A stretch of DNA of 64,000 nt from an uncultured Kiritimatiellota bacterium (GCA_934621385.1 CAKTUI010000009.1:1-64000); one strand, 5' to 3'; shown: positions 16,636 to 24,333, counted from the first letter of the stretch. The notes: generated by a model not told the origin, from the letters alone. Numbers and translations: made by a program.

Positions 16636-17442
16636 TTAGAGTTCAATGGGCGACTCAATCGTTACCGTCAGCCCTGCCGCACAGTTGATGACCACGCCCT
16701 TTCCGGCAGAGATTGGATAGTCAACCTTATTTCCATCGGCATCGCCCCAGTAGTAGTCCTTAGCCGCCCCGGCAGGATCGGCAGAGGGGTCATAGTAGAA
16801 ATAGTCGGAACCACTGACCACCGTCGGAACACCCTCCCAAATCGAGAAGAGTTCTTCGCCCCAGCCGATTGAACCCGCGCCACCATCGCTAATCTTGATG
16901 GACTGGATGTCGATTGACATCGGGAACGGATTACCCGTGAAGTTGTTATCTTTAGTCGTCGTGAATGTCACTTTCTCACCAGAAACCTGACCTGATGTCG
17001 TGATCTTCAGATCGCTTGCGCAGTTGACAACAACGCCCTGTCCATTGTCAACCGAGAAGGCAACCTTATTGCCGTCGGCATCACCCCAGTAGTAGTCCTT
17101 GGCCGCCCCGGCAGGATCGGCAGAGGGGTCATAGTAGAAATAGTCGGAACCACTGACCACCGTCGGAACACCCTCCCAAATCGAGAAGAGCTCTTCGCCC
17201 CAACCGATTGAACCTGCGCCATCATCGCTAATCTTGATGGACTGAATATCCGCCGTGTTGTGTCCAGCGGTCAAAAACGGGATCACGACAAAGTTATTGT
17301 CCTTCCCCGTCACCCCTGTCTGATACCCCACGATGTTTTTGCCGCGCCCGGGGCCGGCGGATGCGGCGGTCCGCTCCTTCCGAAGTGCCGCGCTCGTGCA
17401 GTAAAGTGCAGTGGAATAGAACCCCGTTTCATCATTACACAC
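16636..17442 (-). CDS. IVGY-family protein (copy 4), start uncertain
   Basis: The open frame runs from GTG 17442 through the leader (S-T-A-L-Y-C-T-S-A-A-L-R) to K-N-I-V-G-Y and two long repeats. Each repeat contains I-Q-S-I-K-I-S-D, G-W-G-E-E-L-F-S-I-W-E-G-V-P and Y-Y-W-G-D-A-D-G-N-K. No signal peptide is formed from any start. The two repeats are about 95 percent identical at DNA level. It is followed by PEP4. As with copies 0, 2, 3 and 5, it may be a silent cassette or use an unusual start. Confidence 0.6.
   Translation of the reverse strand: MCNDETGFYSTALYCTSAALRKERTAASAGPGRGKNIVGYQTGVTGKDNNFVVIPFLTAGHNTADIQSIKISDDGAGSIGWGEELFSIWEGVPTVVSGSDYFYYDPSADPAGAAKDYYWGDADGNKVAFSVDNGQGVVVNCASDLKITTSGQVSGEKVTFTTTKDNNFTGNPFPMSIDIQSIKISDGGAGSIGWGEELFSIWEGVPTVVSGSDYFYYDPSADPAGAAKDYYWGDADGNKVDYPISAGKGVVINCAAGLTVTIESPIEL
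16722..17250. repeat. Internal duplication within IVGY copy 4
   Basis: Positions 16722-16911 and 17061-17250 (190 bp each, offset 339) differ at only about ten sites. This encodes most of the two protein repeats. Confidence 0.9.
17334..17411 (-). repeat. Conserved leader of IVGY copy 4
   Basis: On the minus strand CTGCACTTTACTGCAC, then GCGCGGCACTTCGG, ending at the IVGY codons; 77 bp. Confidence 0.75.
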
Positions 17443-17466
17443 AGAAAGCCCGCTTTATGGTATAAT
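17435..17466 (+). promoter_or_regulatory. Extended -10 promoter before the DUF3800 gene
   Basis: TGGTATAAT, with TATAAT at 17461-17466 and a weak TTACAC -35 at 17435. Transcription would start near 17473, about 100 nt before the gene. Confidence 0.65.
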
Positions 17467-17469
17467 ATC

Positions 17470-17556
17470 TGCGGTTTCGCCCCTGTGGGCGGGATCACCG
17501 TGATGCGGGGGTGTGTCCTCGCGTGAGTGGCGGGGCGTTGTCCCGCCGCTTTCTTT
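17470..17556 (+). ncRNA. Structured leader or small RNA ending in a terminator-like hairpin
   Basis: Between the promoter and the DUF3800 gene lie a CGCCC/GGGCG hairpin (17478-17491), a short ATCA/TGAT stem and GGCGGG/CCCGCC (529-547 of this kilobase), followed by GCTTTCTTTT. This could be an attenuator or a free RNA of about 85 nt. Matches no RNA family I know. Confidence 0.4.
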
Positions 17557-17575
17557 TGAAAGGTGCCTGAACGAG

Positions 17576-18277
17576 ATGGAGTCCGAAAGGGTGTTGAGCG
17601 TGTTCGTCGACGAGTCGGGGATGTTCCAGCATCCCGATGCCGCCTCGCGGTTCTACATTGTCGCGCTGGTCTTTCACGACCAGAGGATGGACATCCACCC
17701 GCTGGTTCGCCTGCTGGACCAGGACATAGACGGCCTCGGGCTTGACTCGTCGTCCTTTACGTTCCACGCCGGCCCCCTCATCCGGCAGGAGAAGGGATAT
17801 GCGATGCTCAACAGGAACTTCCGAGGGCGGATCTTCGGGCGCATGATGGCCTTTGCGCGGAAAGCCCAGTTCAGGTACCACTGCCTCCACGTTGACAAGA
17901 AGTTCGTGACCTCGGCTCTTCAGATTGCATCGCGCTTGCGCGACTCGATGTCGGGGTTCCTCTCGTCGCACCGCTCCGAATTCACCGGGGTGGACAGGGT
18001 CAAGGTCTACTACGACTGCGGGCAGGCCCCGGTCACGAATCTGCTCCACCAGGTCTTCTCGTCCGAGCTCCCGTGCCCGGTGGAGTTCGCGCAGGGCGTA
18101 CGCCCGGAGAACTACCGGCTCTTCCAGGTGGCAGACCTAATCTGCACCCTGCGCCTGATTGAGCTGAAGATAGCCCTCGGCGAGCGGATGACTCCGTCGG
18201 AGTTCCGCTTCTTCGGAAGTCCCCGAACCTTCGTCCGGAACGTGCTCAGGAAGTTGAAGGGCAAGGAAATTGCCTGA
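17576..18277 (+). CDS. DUF3800 family protein
   Basis: The start at 17576 has AAGG upstream and places VFVDESG near the N-terminus, as in DUF3800 proteins. Other family marks are FHAGPLIRQEKGY, DRVKVYYDCGQ and the late FQVADLIC. The spaced acidic residues (Asp in VDES, Asp in YYD, Asp in VAD) fit the RNase H-like fold predicted for the family. The 233-residue length is usual. DUF3800 genes are common in accessory and defence islands, but their biochemical role is not settled. It is a single gene with its own promoter and structured leader. Confidence 0.8.
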   Translation: MESERVLSVFVDESGMFQHPDAASRFYIVALVFHDQRMDIHPLVRLLDQDIDGLGLDSSSFTFHAGPLIRQEKGYAMLNRNFRGRIFGRMMAFARKAQFRYHCLHVDKKFVTSALQIASRLRDSMSGFLSSHRSEFTGVDRVKVYYDCGQAPVTNLLHQVFSSELPCPVEFAQGVRPENYRLFQVADLICTLRLIELKIALGERMTPSEFRFFGSPRTFVRNVLRKLKGKEIA

Positions 18278-18336
18278 GCCGTATGGATTTGGGCGACGTA
18301 AAGAAGAACAGACGGTGGTTCGCGCCCAACGGAAAT

Positions 18337-18376
18337 AACAGGAGTGCCGCACCCGGGAGGGCGTGGCACTCCTGTT
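18337..18376. terminator. Bidirectional terminator between DUF3800 gene and PEP5
   Basis: AACAGGAGTGCC...GGCACTCCTGTT, 12-bp stem. Its loop contains CCCGGGAGGGCG, as in the hairpin at 10035-10081 read on the other strand. Confidence 0.8.
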
Positions 18377-18396
18377 TTCTTGGTTATTGTCTCTGA

Positions 18397-18945
18397 TTAG
18401 ACGCGCTTGCGGCGGAGGGCCAGTGCGGCAACGCCGAGGACGAGCAGCATCGCGCTCGTCGGCTCAGGGACGGCGGCAGTCGTGTACCAACCAGCCCCAG
18501 AGTAAGTTCCAGAGGAGGCGGCGAGCTGCGACGCCGCTTTCTCCTTATAGATGGCAGTGCCAGTTCCTGTTGTCGGAGCCGTTGCTGAAGCCACGGAGCT
18601 AATGTAGAGGTAATCGGCTCCATCAACAGTCGCAAGGATTGCGAAATAGCCCGAGAATGTGTCCCCGGCATTGGCCGTGAACGAGGAGTTGATTGCTCCC
18701 GTCGACTGGGTGGTTGATCTTGCCTTATAGGCAAGGGAACTGAGTTCTGCGCCACTGCGGACGGCCTCCAGGACGGAATCCTGAGTAACCGTGTCGGCAA
18801 ACAGGTAGACGGCGAGACCGCCTGCCCCATCAGTGGAGTTCATGAGGTAGACCTGATTTCCAGTCCCGGTCTTCCAGGCGACGGTTGCGGCCTGTGTGGC
18901 TGCCGCGAGAGCGGCGACCGCTATGGCCATGATGAGTTTCTTCAT
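18397..18945 (-). CDS. PEP-CTERM surface protein 5
   Basis: The start at 18945 gives a signal peptide (MKKLIMAIAVAALAAATQA) and 182 residues ending VPEPTSAMLLVLG, hydrophobic stretch, LRRKRV. The middle (VYLFADTVTQDSVLEAV, FSGYFAILATVDGADYLYIS) shares the strand pattern of PEP2 and PEP3. It follows IVGY5 by 53 bp and ends at a terminator related to that of PEP2. No A-B cassette follows this pair. Anchoring would need an exosortase from elsewhere in the genome. Confidence 0.88.
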   Translation of the reverse strand: MKKLIMAIAVAALAAATQAATVAWKTGTGNQVYLMNSTDGAGGLAVYLFADTVTQDSVLEAVRSGAELSSLAYKARSTTQSTGAINSSFTANAGDTFSGYFAILATVDGADYLYISSVASATAPTTGTGTAIYKEKAASQLAASSGTYSGAGWYTTAAVPEPTSAMLLVLGVAALALRRKRV

Positions 18946-18998
18946 TTTCTTTCCTTTGTTTTGTTTGTTAGCATGCAACACTTCGCTGCACACGAGAG

Positions 18999-19652
18999 TT
19001 ATTTCTCAAGCGGGGTGGGGAAGAGGACGGAGAGTGATGAATCCGCCGAGTATATCCAAAGTGCGGTCCCCGCGTCAAATGTGACATCCATGGGTTTCTC
19101 CTCCGCTGCGTCAAGCCAACCGGTAATCTCGTCGTCAGGGAGGTCAGCCCAATAATAGGTGGTGCTCGTATTGCCCAACTCATCAAGGAGCTGAATGTTG
19201 ACGGTATCGGCGTTTTCGCCCGTATAGCCAGTTACGGTGATGTCCTGAAGATTAATTGATGCGGGCACTGGGTTGGCGACCATCTTAAAGCCGTCTTCAA
19301 GCACAACGGAGACATCCGCTGCAGAAACCTGCCCGGAGGTCTGAATCGAAAGCGACGCGTCGGTGGAATTAATCCACAGCCCATCACCTGGCTTCAGGGT
19401 CACATCCTGGGGGAGCTCCTCCGCCTCGTCAAGCCAACCAGTGATTCCATCATCGGGGAGGTCGGCCCAATAGTAGGTGGCAACCGTGTTGCCCAGCGTA
19501 TCAAGGAGCTGAATATTGACGGTATCGACATTTTCGCCCGTATAGCCAGTCACGACAATGTCTTGGAGATTGTACTCCCCTCCCGTGACGGGGATGAAGG
19601 ACGCACCGCGTGCGGCAAATCCCTCTAAAAGGGGTGATTGCGCATACCCCAC
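18999..19652 (-). CDS. IVGY-family protein (copy 5), start unknown
   Basis: The only accepted start codon in frame is the GTG of the I-V-G-Y motif itself (19652), which has no ribosome site and would not be exported. Upstream the frame stays open through the leader (T-A-L-Y-C-P-S-S-A-L-C-S-A-A-S-S) to a TGA near 19.83 kb without ATG, GTG or TTG. The body is two repeats with I-V-V-T-G-Y-T-G-E-N-V-D-T-V-N-I-Q-L-L-D and Y-Y-W-A-D-L-P-D-D. I read it as a silent cassette, or one using a non-standard start. It is followed by PEP5. Confidence 0.55.
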   Translation of the reverse strand: MGYAQSPLLEGFAARGASFIPVTGGEYNLQDIVVTGYTGENVDTVNIQLLDTLGNTVATYYWADLPDDGITGWLDEAEELPQDVTLKPGDGLWINSTDASLSIQTSGQVSAADVSVVLEDGFKMVANPVPASINLQDITVTGYTGENADTVNIQLLDELGNTSTTYYWADLPDDEITGWLDAAEEKPMDVTFDAGTALWIYSADSSLSVLFPTPLEK

Positions 19653-19733
19653 GATGTTTTTGGGGACGGTTTTGCCTTTGTTTATTGACGACGCGGCGGA
19701 GCAAAGTGCAGAAGACGGGCAGTAAAGTGCAGT
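19644..19733. repeat. Right copy of 90-bp direct repeat (leader of IVGY5)
   Basis: Identical to 65-154. On the minus strand CTGCAC words start at 19732 and 21 bp further on, each followed by a second CTG/CTC word after 10 bp, giving a helical phase of about 10.5 bp. Confidence 0.95.
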
Positions 19734-19760
19734 AGAAATGGTTTCGTTGCGGTTTTTCTG

Positions 19761-19880
19761 TGATGCGCAGCGTCGGACTGACTCGTGCGCATCACGGCGG
19801 TTTCTCGTGCGCAGGAGGGAGCCTTCTCATGGGCACGAGAAGACTTCCCCGTGACCAAGAGAAGCTCGTTTGATTGGCGT
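19761..19880. repeat. Dyad array 2, 22-bp period
   Basis: Dyads ATGCGCAG, GTGCGCAT, GTGCGCAG, ATGGGCAC and GTGACCAA have centres at 19766.5, 19788.5, 19810.5, 19832.5 and 19854.5, exactly 22 bp apart. Outer arms vary. On the minus strand the array lies just upstream of the IVGY5 leader, as array 1 does for IVGY2. Confidence 0.8.
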
Positions 19881-20113
19881 CGAATTGTAATTTGTACTAA
19901 TGATTTGATGGTTGGTATTTTCACTCGCATTCGGGCAAGACTATTTGAGAGTCCCCAGTTTGTCAAATACTGTGCACTCTGTAAGCGCTGCTTCTTCTCG
20001 CTGGGCGGCCTGTTGCGTTCGGAGTCGTCGTCACGGCGCGGCGGTTTGCATTTGTCGCGTGGTGAAGGCCATGTCGGTTTTTCGCGTGCGGGAGGATAAT
20101 GGGGTGGGGAGGG
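19881..20113. other. Intergenic stretch, nothing recognised
   Basis: About 230 bp between two dyad arrays. No credible gene, promoter or terminator was seen. Confidence 0.5.
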
Positions 20114-20200
20114 GGTTGCGCATCCTAGGGGTGTTAGGTTGCGCAAGTCGAGGGTGCCAGGTTGCGCAACCTAAGGGCGTCGACTTGCGCAACCTGGAAA
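20114..20200. repeat. Dyad array 3, 23-bp period
   Basis: Dyads GTTGCGCATC, GTTGCGCAAG, AGGTTGCGCAACCT and ACTTGCGCAACC start their CGCA at 20119, 20142, 20165 and 20188, exactly 23 bp apart. Same TGCGCA core as arrays 1 and 2 but a different period. Confidence 0.8.
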
Positions 20201-20314
20201 GCGGAATAGTTCTGCGCCGCTCGGTGGTTCATCCTCTCGGGCGTGGTTTCTTTCGCCTTTGCTGACCCATTAGATCTTACAATTTTCCCTTTTCCCCATG
20301 ATTTTGGGTGAGAC

Positions 20315-20344
20315 TTGCAGGTCGAAGCCCAAATATAGTATAAT
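20315..20344 (+). promoter_or_regulatory. Promoter of rpoZ-smpB
   Basis: TTGCAG at 20315, 18-bp spacer, TATAAT at 20339-20344. Confidence 0.75.
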
Positions 20345-20369
20345 ATGCGCTTCCAATTGGAGAAGTCGA

Positions 20370-20645
20370 ATGAATAGTGAACTCTTGAAGAAGGCCCATG
20401 AGAAGGTCCCCTCGACGCCCGTCCTGGTGAACCTCATTTCCAAGCGCGAGCGCGAACTGATCAACGGTGCCAAGCCGCTGATTCGCCCGGAGTCCCTTGA
20501 TGAGGACAAGTGCGATATTGCCTTGCGTGAGGTCGCGGAGGGAAAGTTGATCGCGGAAATTGACTTTGATGCCATCGCTCGCGCAGAGGATGCGAAGACG
20601 AAGTGGAACAAGCATGGGAGCGTGAGCTCGCTCTACGCCGACTAA
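20370..20645 (+). CDS. rpoZ: RNA polymerase omega subunit
   Basis: A 91-residue protein of omega type. The start at 20370 has GGAG upstream and follows a clear promoter. The conserved core VLVNLISKRERELINGAKPL matches the omega motif in which the subunit wraps the C-terminus of beta-prime. The later acidic and Ala-rich stretch (CDIALREVAEGKL) fits the family helix. It assists assembly of RNA polymerase. Its stop is one base from the start of smpB, so the two are co-transcribed. Confidence 0.85.
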   Translation: MNSELLKKAHEKVPSTPVLVNLISKRERELINGAKPLIRPESLDEDKCDIALREVAEGKLIAEIDFDAIARAEDAKTKWNKHGSVSSLYAD

Positions 20646-20646
20646 C

Positions 20647-21099
20647 GTGCCCGAGCGGAAGTTCAGTCCCCTGCTGGTCGAAAACCGAAAGGCTCGACAT
20701 GACTATACCGTACTTGAGGCGATCGAGTGCGGTATTCAGTTGACTGGTACAGAGGTCAAATCCGTTCGCCGCGGAGGCGTGTCGTTGGCGGGATCCTATG
20801 GTGCTGTGCTGGGGAATGAGCTGTGGCTGGTCGGGGCGGATATTTCCGCCTATGAGTTTGGAAATCGGTTTAATCACGACCCGAAGAGGAACCGCAAGTT
20901 GCTGGTTCATGCGAAGGAAGTTCGTGAACTGCGGATGAAGACGGAGGCGAAGGGGCTGACGCTTGTTCCGCTGAAACTCTTTCTCAAGCATGGGCGGGTC
21001 AAGGTCGAGCTGGGTATTTGCCGAGGTAAGGCCTTGCACGACAAGCGAGATTCCCTGAAGAAGAAAGCCATGCGCCGCGACCTTGAAAGGGGCGCCTGA
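20647..21099 (+). CDS. smpB: SsrA-binding protein SmpB
   Basis: A 150-residue SmpB. Conserved marks are NRKARHDYTVLEAIECGIQL, GTEVKSVRRG, HDPKRNRKLL and the C-terminal GICRGKALHDKRDSLKKK. It binds tmRNA and delivers it to stalled ribosomes in trans-translation. GTG 20647 is one base after the rpoZ stop, and translation is probably coupled because no separate ribosome site is visible. The tmRNA gene itself was not found in the window. Confidence 0.95.
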   Translation: MPERKFSPLLVENRKARHDYTVLEAIECGIQLTGTEVKSVRRGGVSLAGSYGAVLGNELWLVGADISAYEFGNRFNHDPKRNRKLLVHAKEVRELRMKTEAKGLTLVPLKLFLKHGRVKVELGICRGKALHDKRDSLKKKAMRRDLERGA

Positions 21100-21112
21100 T
21101 TTATGGTATAAT
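21083..21112 (+). promoter_or_regulatory. secY promoter with extended -10
   Basis: TTGAAA at 21083, 18-bp spacer, TGGTATAAT with TATAAT at 21107-21112. The -35 lies inside the end of smpB. Confidence 0.8.
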
Positions 21113-21151
21113 GCTGAAAACATATCCAATACAGAGGAGTAAGATAAGACT

Positions 21152-22549
21152 ATGTCGATGATGAAAGGTTTCTCGAACGCGTTTCGGATTCCGGAGCTGC
21201 GAAAGAAAATTCTGATTACGCTCGGACTCGTGTTCGTGTGCCGCCTCGTGTCGCAGATTCCAACTCCAGGCGTTGACTGGCGTGCCCTTCAGCAGGTGAT
21301 TGAGACGGCGCGGCAGAATTCTGCCGGTGGCGGGTTGATTGACTGGCTTAGCGTCTTTACTGGTGGTGCTCTCGGGCAGTGCGCAATTGGCTTTCTGTCC
21401 ATCTGGCCTTATATCTCGGCGCAGATCGTGATTCAGCTTCTTTCGTCTGTCATTCCGTCGCTTCAGAAGTTGAAGAAGGATGGCGAATCTGGACGCCAGC
21501 AGCTTGCGCAGATTACACGTTATCTGACGATTGTGCTCTGCGTGGTTCAGTCGTGGGGTATTGCGACGATGCTCAGCCATCCGGGCGCTCTCGGCCAGGC
21601 CTTTGCGGGTGTGAATCTTGTCGTCAATCCTGGGCTTGGGTTCCATTTGATGACGGTCATTGGCATGACATCTGCCGCGCTTTTCGTCATGTGGCTTGCT
21701 GATCAGATTACGACATTTGGCGTTGGTAATGGTGCGTCTCTGATTATTATGATTAACATCACGTCGCGCCTTCCGGACGCATTGATTAGTGCCTGGGAGC
21801 GTTACTTTGGTTTGGCCGGTGTTCAAGCCTCGGCTCCCATTGCTGAATTGCCCGTGCTGATTGGGTTCTTCCTGCTCGTTGTAATGGGTACGGTGATGCT
21901 GACTCAGGGTGTGCGCAAGGTCACCATTCACTCGACGCGGCGTTCGGTTGGCGGTGGCAATACCTACGGTATGCAGCAGACCTTTATGCCGTTGCGCGTC
22001 AACTATACGGGTGTGATGCCCATTATCTTTGCCCAGCCGTTGATTCAGATTCCGTCTGCGCTTCTCATGAAAGTCACGGATGCAACGTCGACGGGCTTTA
22101 GCGGAACCTTGAATCGCTTTGCTCAGGATTTGTCGAATCCGACGGCCCTGCATCTTTGTGTCTACGCCGTGCTGATCATGTTCTTTGCCTTCTTCTGGGT
22201 TGCGACGCAGTTTAATGCGATTGACATTTCGGAGAATCTCAAGAAGGACGGTTCCTATGTGCCGGGCATTCGCCCTGGTCGGGCTACGGCGGAATATCTG
22301 GACGATATGATGACGAAGATTACGCTGATTGGCGGTTCGGGCTTGCTGATTGTTGCACTGATCCCGATGATTCTGATGGGCTGGATGTCCGTTCCATGGG
22401 CAATCGCTTCTTTCTTCGGCGGAACGTCTTTGCTCATTATTGTTGGTGTCGCCCTCGATACGCTTCGGATTATGGAGTCACACTTGCTCGTGCGCAAGTA
22501 CGATGGCTTCCTTTCGCACGGCACGTTGCGTGGCCGTGGTGGCGTTTGA
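21152..22549 (+). CDS. secY: Preprotein translocase channel SecY
   Basis: A 465-residue SecY with ten membrane helices. Recognisable parts are the N-terminal FRIPELRKKILITLGLVFVCRLVSQIP, the plug region with GGGLIDWLSVFTGGAL, and YYHNP-type cytoplasmic loops such as TQGVRKVTIHSTRR and YVPGIRPGRATAEYLD. It forms the membrane channel for secretion with SecE (45.2 kb). It normally sits in the spc ribosomal operon; here it stands alone with its own promoter and terminator. GAGGAG lies 13 bases before the ATG. Confidence 0.95.
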   Translation: MSMMKGFSNAFRIPELRKKILITLGLVFVCRLVSQIPTPGVDWRALQQVIETARQNSAGGGLIDWLSVFTGGALGQCAIGFLSIWPYISAQIVIQLLSSVIPSLQKLKKDGESGRQQLAQITRYLTIVLCVVQSWGIATMLSHPGALGQAFAGVNLVVNPGLGFHLMTVIGMTSAALFVMWLADQITTFGVGNGASLIIMINITSRLPDALISAWERYFGLAGVQASAPIAELPVLIGFFLLVVMGTVMLTQGVRKVTIHSTRRSVGGGNTYGMQQTFMPLRVNYTGVMPIIFAQPLIQIPSALLMKVTDATSTGFSGTLNRFAQDLSNPTALHLCVYAVLIMFFAFFWVATQFNAIDISENLKKDGSYVPGIRPGRATAEYLDDMMTKITLIGGSGLLIVALIPMILMGWMSVPWAIASFFGGTSLLIIVGVALDTLRIMESHLLVRKYDGFLSHGTLRGRGGV

Positions 22550-22582
22550 TGTGTCCCAAGCGTTCCCGTTGAGGACTGAATG

Positions 22583-22619
22583 TGGGTCGCGGCTTTGCGC
22601 TGCGACCCATCTTTTTTTT
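22583..22619 (+). terminator. secY terminator
   Basis: TGGGTCGC, loop, GCGACCCA, then a run of eight T after one C. Confidence 0.92.
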
Positions 22620-22650
22620 AATGCAAGTGAACGGGAGTGAGACTTGGTTT

Positions 22651-22705
22651 CTTACGAAATCGTAAGATTCATGTAAGATTCGCGTAAGAAAACTTTCTGC
22701 AGAAA
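22651..22705. promoter_or_regulatory. Operator-like cluster before the comM-recA operon
   Basis: CTTACGA-AA-TCGTAAG (22651-22666), three GTAAGA words at 22662, 22673 and 22684 (exactly 11 bp apart), and the palindrome TTTCTGCAGAAA (22694-22705). A -10-like TACTAT follows near 22712. Confidence 0.55.
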
Positions 22706-22742
22706 ATGTCATACTATTTGCGTCCAAACGAAAGGGATGCAA

Positions 22743-24290
22743 ATGTTGGCAAAATGTTATAGTGGCGCAATCTGTGGTGTGGATGCCCGAACGGTTGAAA
22801 TAGAAGTCTTTTCAACCGTTGGGACGAATTCATTCGCGATTGTCGGGCTGCCGGATCAAGCGGTCAAGGAGGCAAAGGATCGTGTCTCTACGGCGCTCAA
22901 GAATTCGGGTTATCAATCCAAGCGTGAGTTTTCAGTTACAGTTAACCTTGCGCCGGCCGATGTACGCAAGGAAGGTCCAATTTACGATCTGCCGATTGCC
23001 ATTTGTCTGTTGAAGGCGACGGGGCGACTGCAAAACGAGCATCTTGATAATTACGGCATGGTTGGGGAGTTGGCGCTCTCGGGGGAGGTGCGCAAGGTGC
23101 GCGGCATCTTGCCAATCGTTATGGAAATGAGACGGATTGGCAAGCGGGTTGTGATTGTTCCTGAAGGGAATGTTGAGGAGGCGAGCGTTGTAACGGGGAT
23201 TGATGTCATCCCTGTCAAGACATTGCGAGAAGCGGCCCTCTACTTGAATGGTGAGGTTGTCATTCGTCCGCGTATCACCGATCTTGCCGCGCTCGTGCAT
23301 AGGGATGAGACTTGCGGGGAGGATTTTGCGGATGTCAAGGGACAGGGGATGATTACGCGGGCGGTTGAAGTCGCCGTTGCCGGTGGACATAACATTCTTA
23401 TGATTGGATCGCCGGGATCGGGCAAGACGATGATTGCGCGGCGAATCCCCTCCATCTTGCCGCCGTTGACTGTTGAGGAGGCATTGGAGGTCTCTCGTAT
23501 CCATTCCGTTGCAGGGGAGGCAAAAGGGGGTGGTACATTTGTGACGCGGAGACCTTTTCGTGCGCCGCATCATACGGTCAGTTCGATAGGTTTGTTGGGT
23601 GGTGGTACGCATCCGTTACCGGGCGAGGTTTCGCTCGCCCATCGCGGAGTCTTATTTTTGGATGAGTTTGCTGAATTTCCCCGTCAAGCGCTGGAGGTTC
23701 TTCGGCAACCACTTGAGGATGGACATGTTGGTGTGTCGCGAGCTTCGGCGGCGCACGACTACCCATCTCGCTTTATGTTGGTGGCGGCGATGAACCCGTG
23801 TCCGTGTGGCTATTTCAACGATCCGCAACATGAATGCCGGTGTACACAATCACAGATTCTTCGATATCAACGGCGCGTGTCGGGTCCTCTTTTGGATCGC
23901 ATTGACATTCAGGTTGGTGTCGCTGCCGTTCCATTTCGGGAACTGATGACTGCCCGTCCTGGGCGGCCAAGCGCAGAGATTCGCATGGAGGTTGTTCGCG
24001 CGCGGCAGATTCAGGCTGAGCGTTATCGCTCGATGCCAGGTGTCCTAACGAATGCCGACGTCCGTAGTCGCGATTTGCCGACCGTCTGCCGTCTTGACTT
24101 GAGGGCGCAGGAAAATCTCCGGCGGACAATTGAACGTCTCAACCTTTCCGCCAGGGCGTATGATCGTATCCTGCGAGTTGCTCGTACCATTGCAGACTTG
24201 CGTGGTGTGGATTGTGTTGAAGAAATGGATGTCATGGAGGCGGCTGGCTATCGCCAGTTGGATGATGAGGGTCGGGATTTCTGGGCCTGA
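22743..24290 (+). CDS. comM: YifB/ComM family Mg-chelatase-like AAA+ ATPase
   Basis: The second ATG (22743) is six bases after AAAGGG and gives the family start MLAKCYSGAICGVDA. It has 515 residues, the family norm. An N-terminal Lon-like domain (FAIVGLPDQAVKEAKDRV) is followed by the AAA+ core with Walker A GSPGSGKT, Walker B LFLDEFAEF and a zinc-like NPCPCGYF...C-R-C-T block, then a C-terminal helical domain. ComM is a hexameric helicase that promotes branch migration in natural transformation. It heads a run including yraN and recA, which fits recombination of incoming DNA. Confidence 0.93.
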   Translation: MLAKCYSGAICGVDARTVEIEVFSTVGTNSFAIVGLPDQAVKEAKDRVSTALKNSGYQSKREFSVTVNLAPADVRKEGPIYDLPIAICLLKATGRLQNEHLDNYGMVGELALSGEVRKVRGILPIVMEMRRIGKRVVIVPEGNVEEASVVTGIDVIPVKTLREAALYLNGEVVIRPRITDLAALVHRDETCGEDFADVKGQGMITRAVEVAVAGGHNILMIGSPGSGKTMIARRIPSILPPLTVEEALEVSRIHSVAGEAKGGGTFVTRRPFRAPHHTVSSIGLLGGGTHPLPGEVSLAHRGVLFLDEFAEFPRQALEVLRQPLEDGHVGVSRASAAHDYPSRFMLVAAMNPCPCGYFNDPQHECRCTQSQILRYQRRVSGPLLDRIDIQVGVAAVPFRELMTARPGRPSAEIRMEVVRARQIQAERYRSMPGVLTNADVRSRDLPTVCRLDLRAQENLRRTIERLNLSARAYDRILRVARTIADLRGVDCVEEMDVMEAAGYRQLDDEGRDFWA

Positions 24291-24333
24291 TAAAATAGGT
24301 TCAGCGTCTTAAATCAACAGAAAGGAACAAAAC

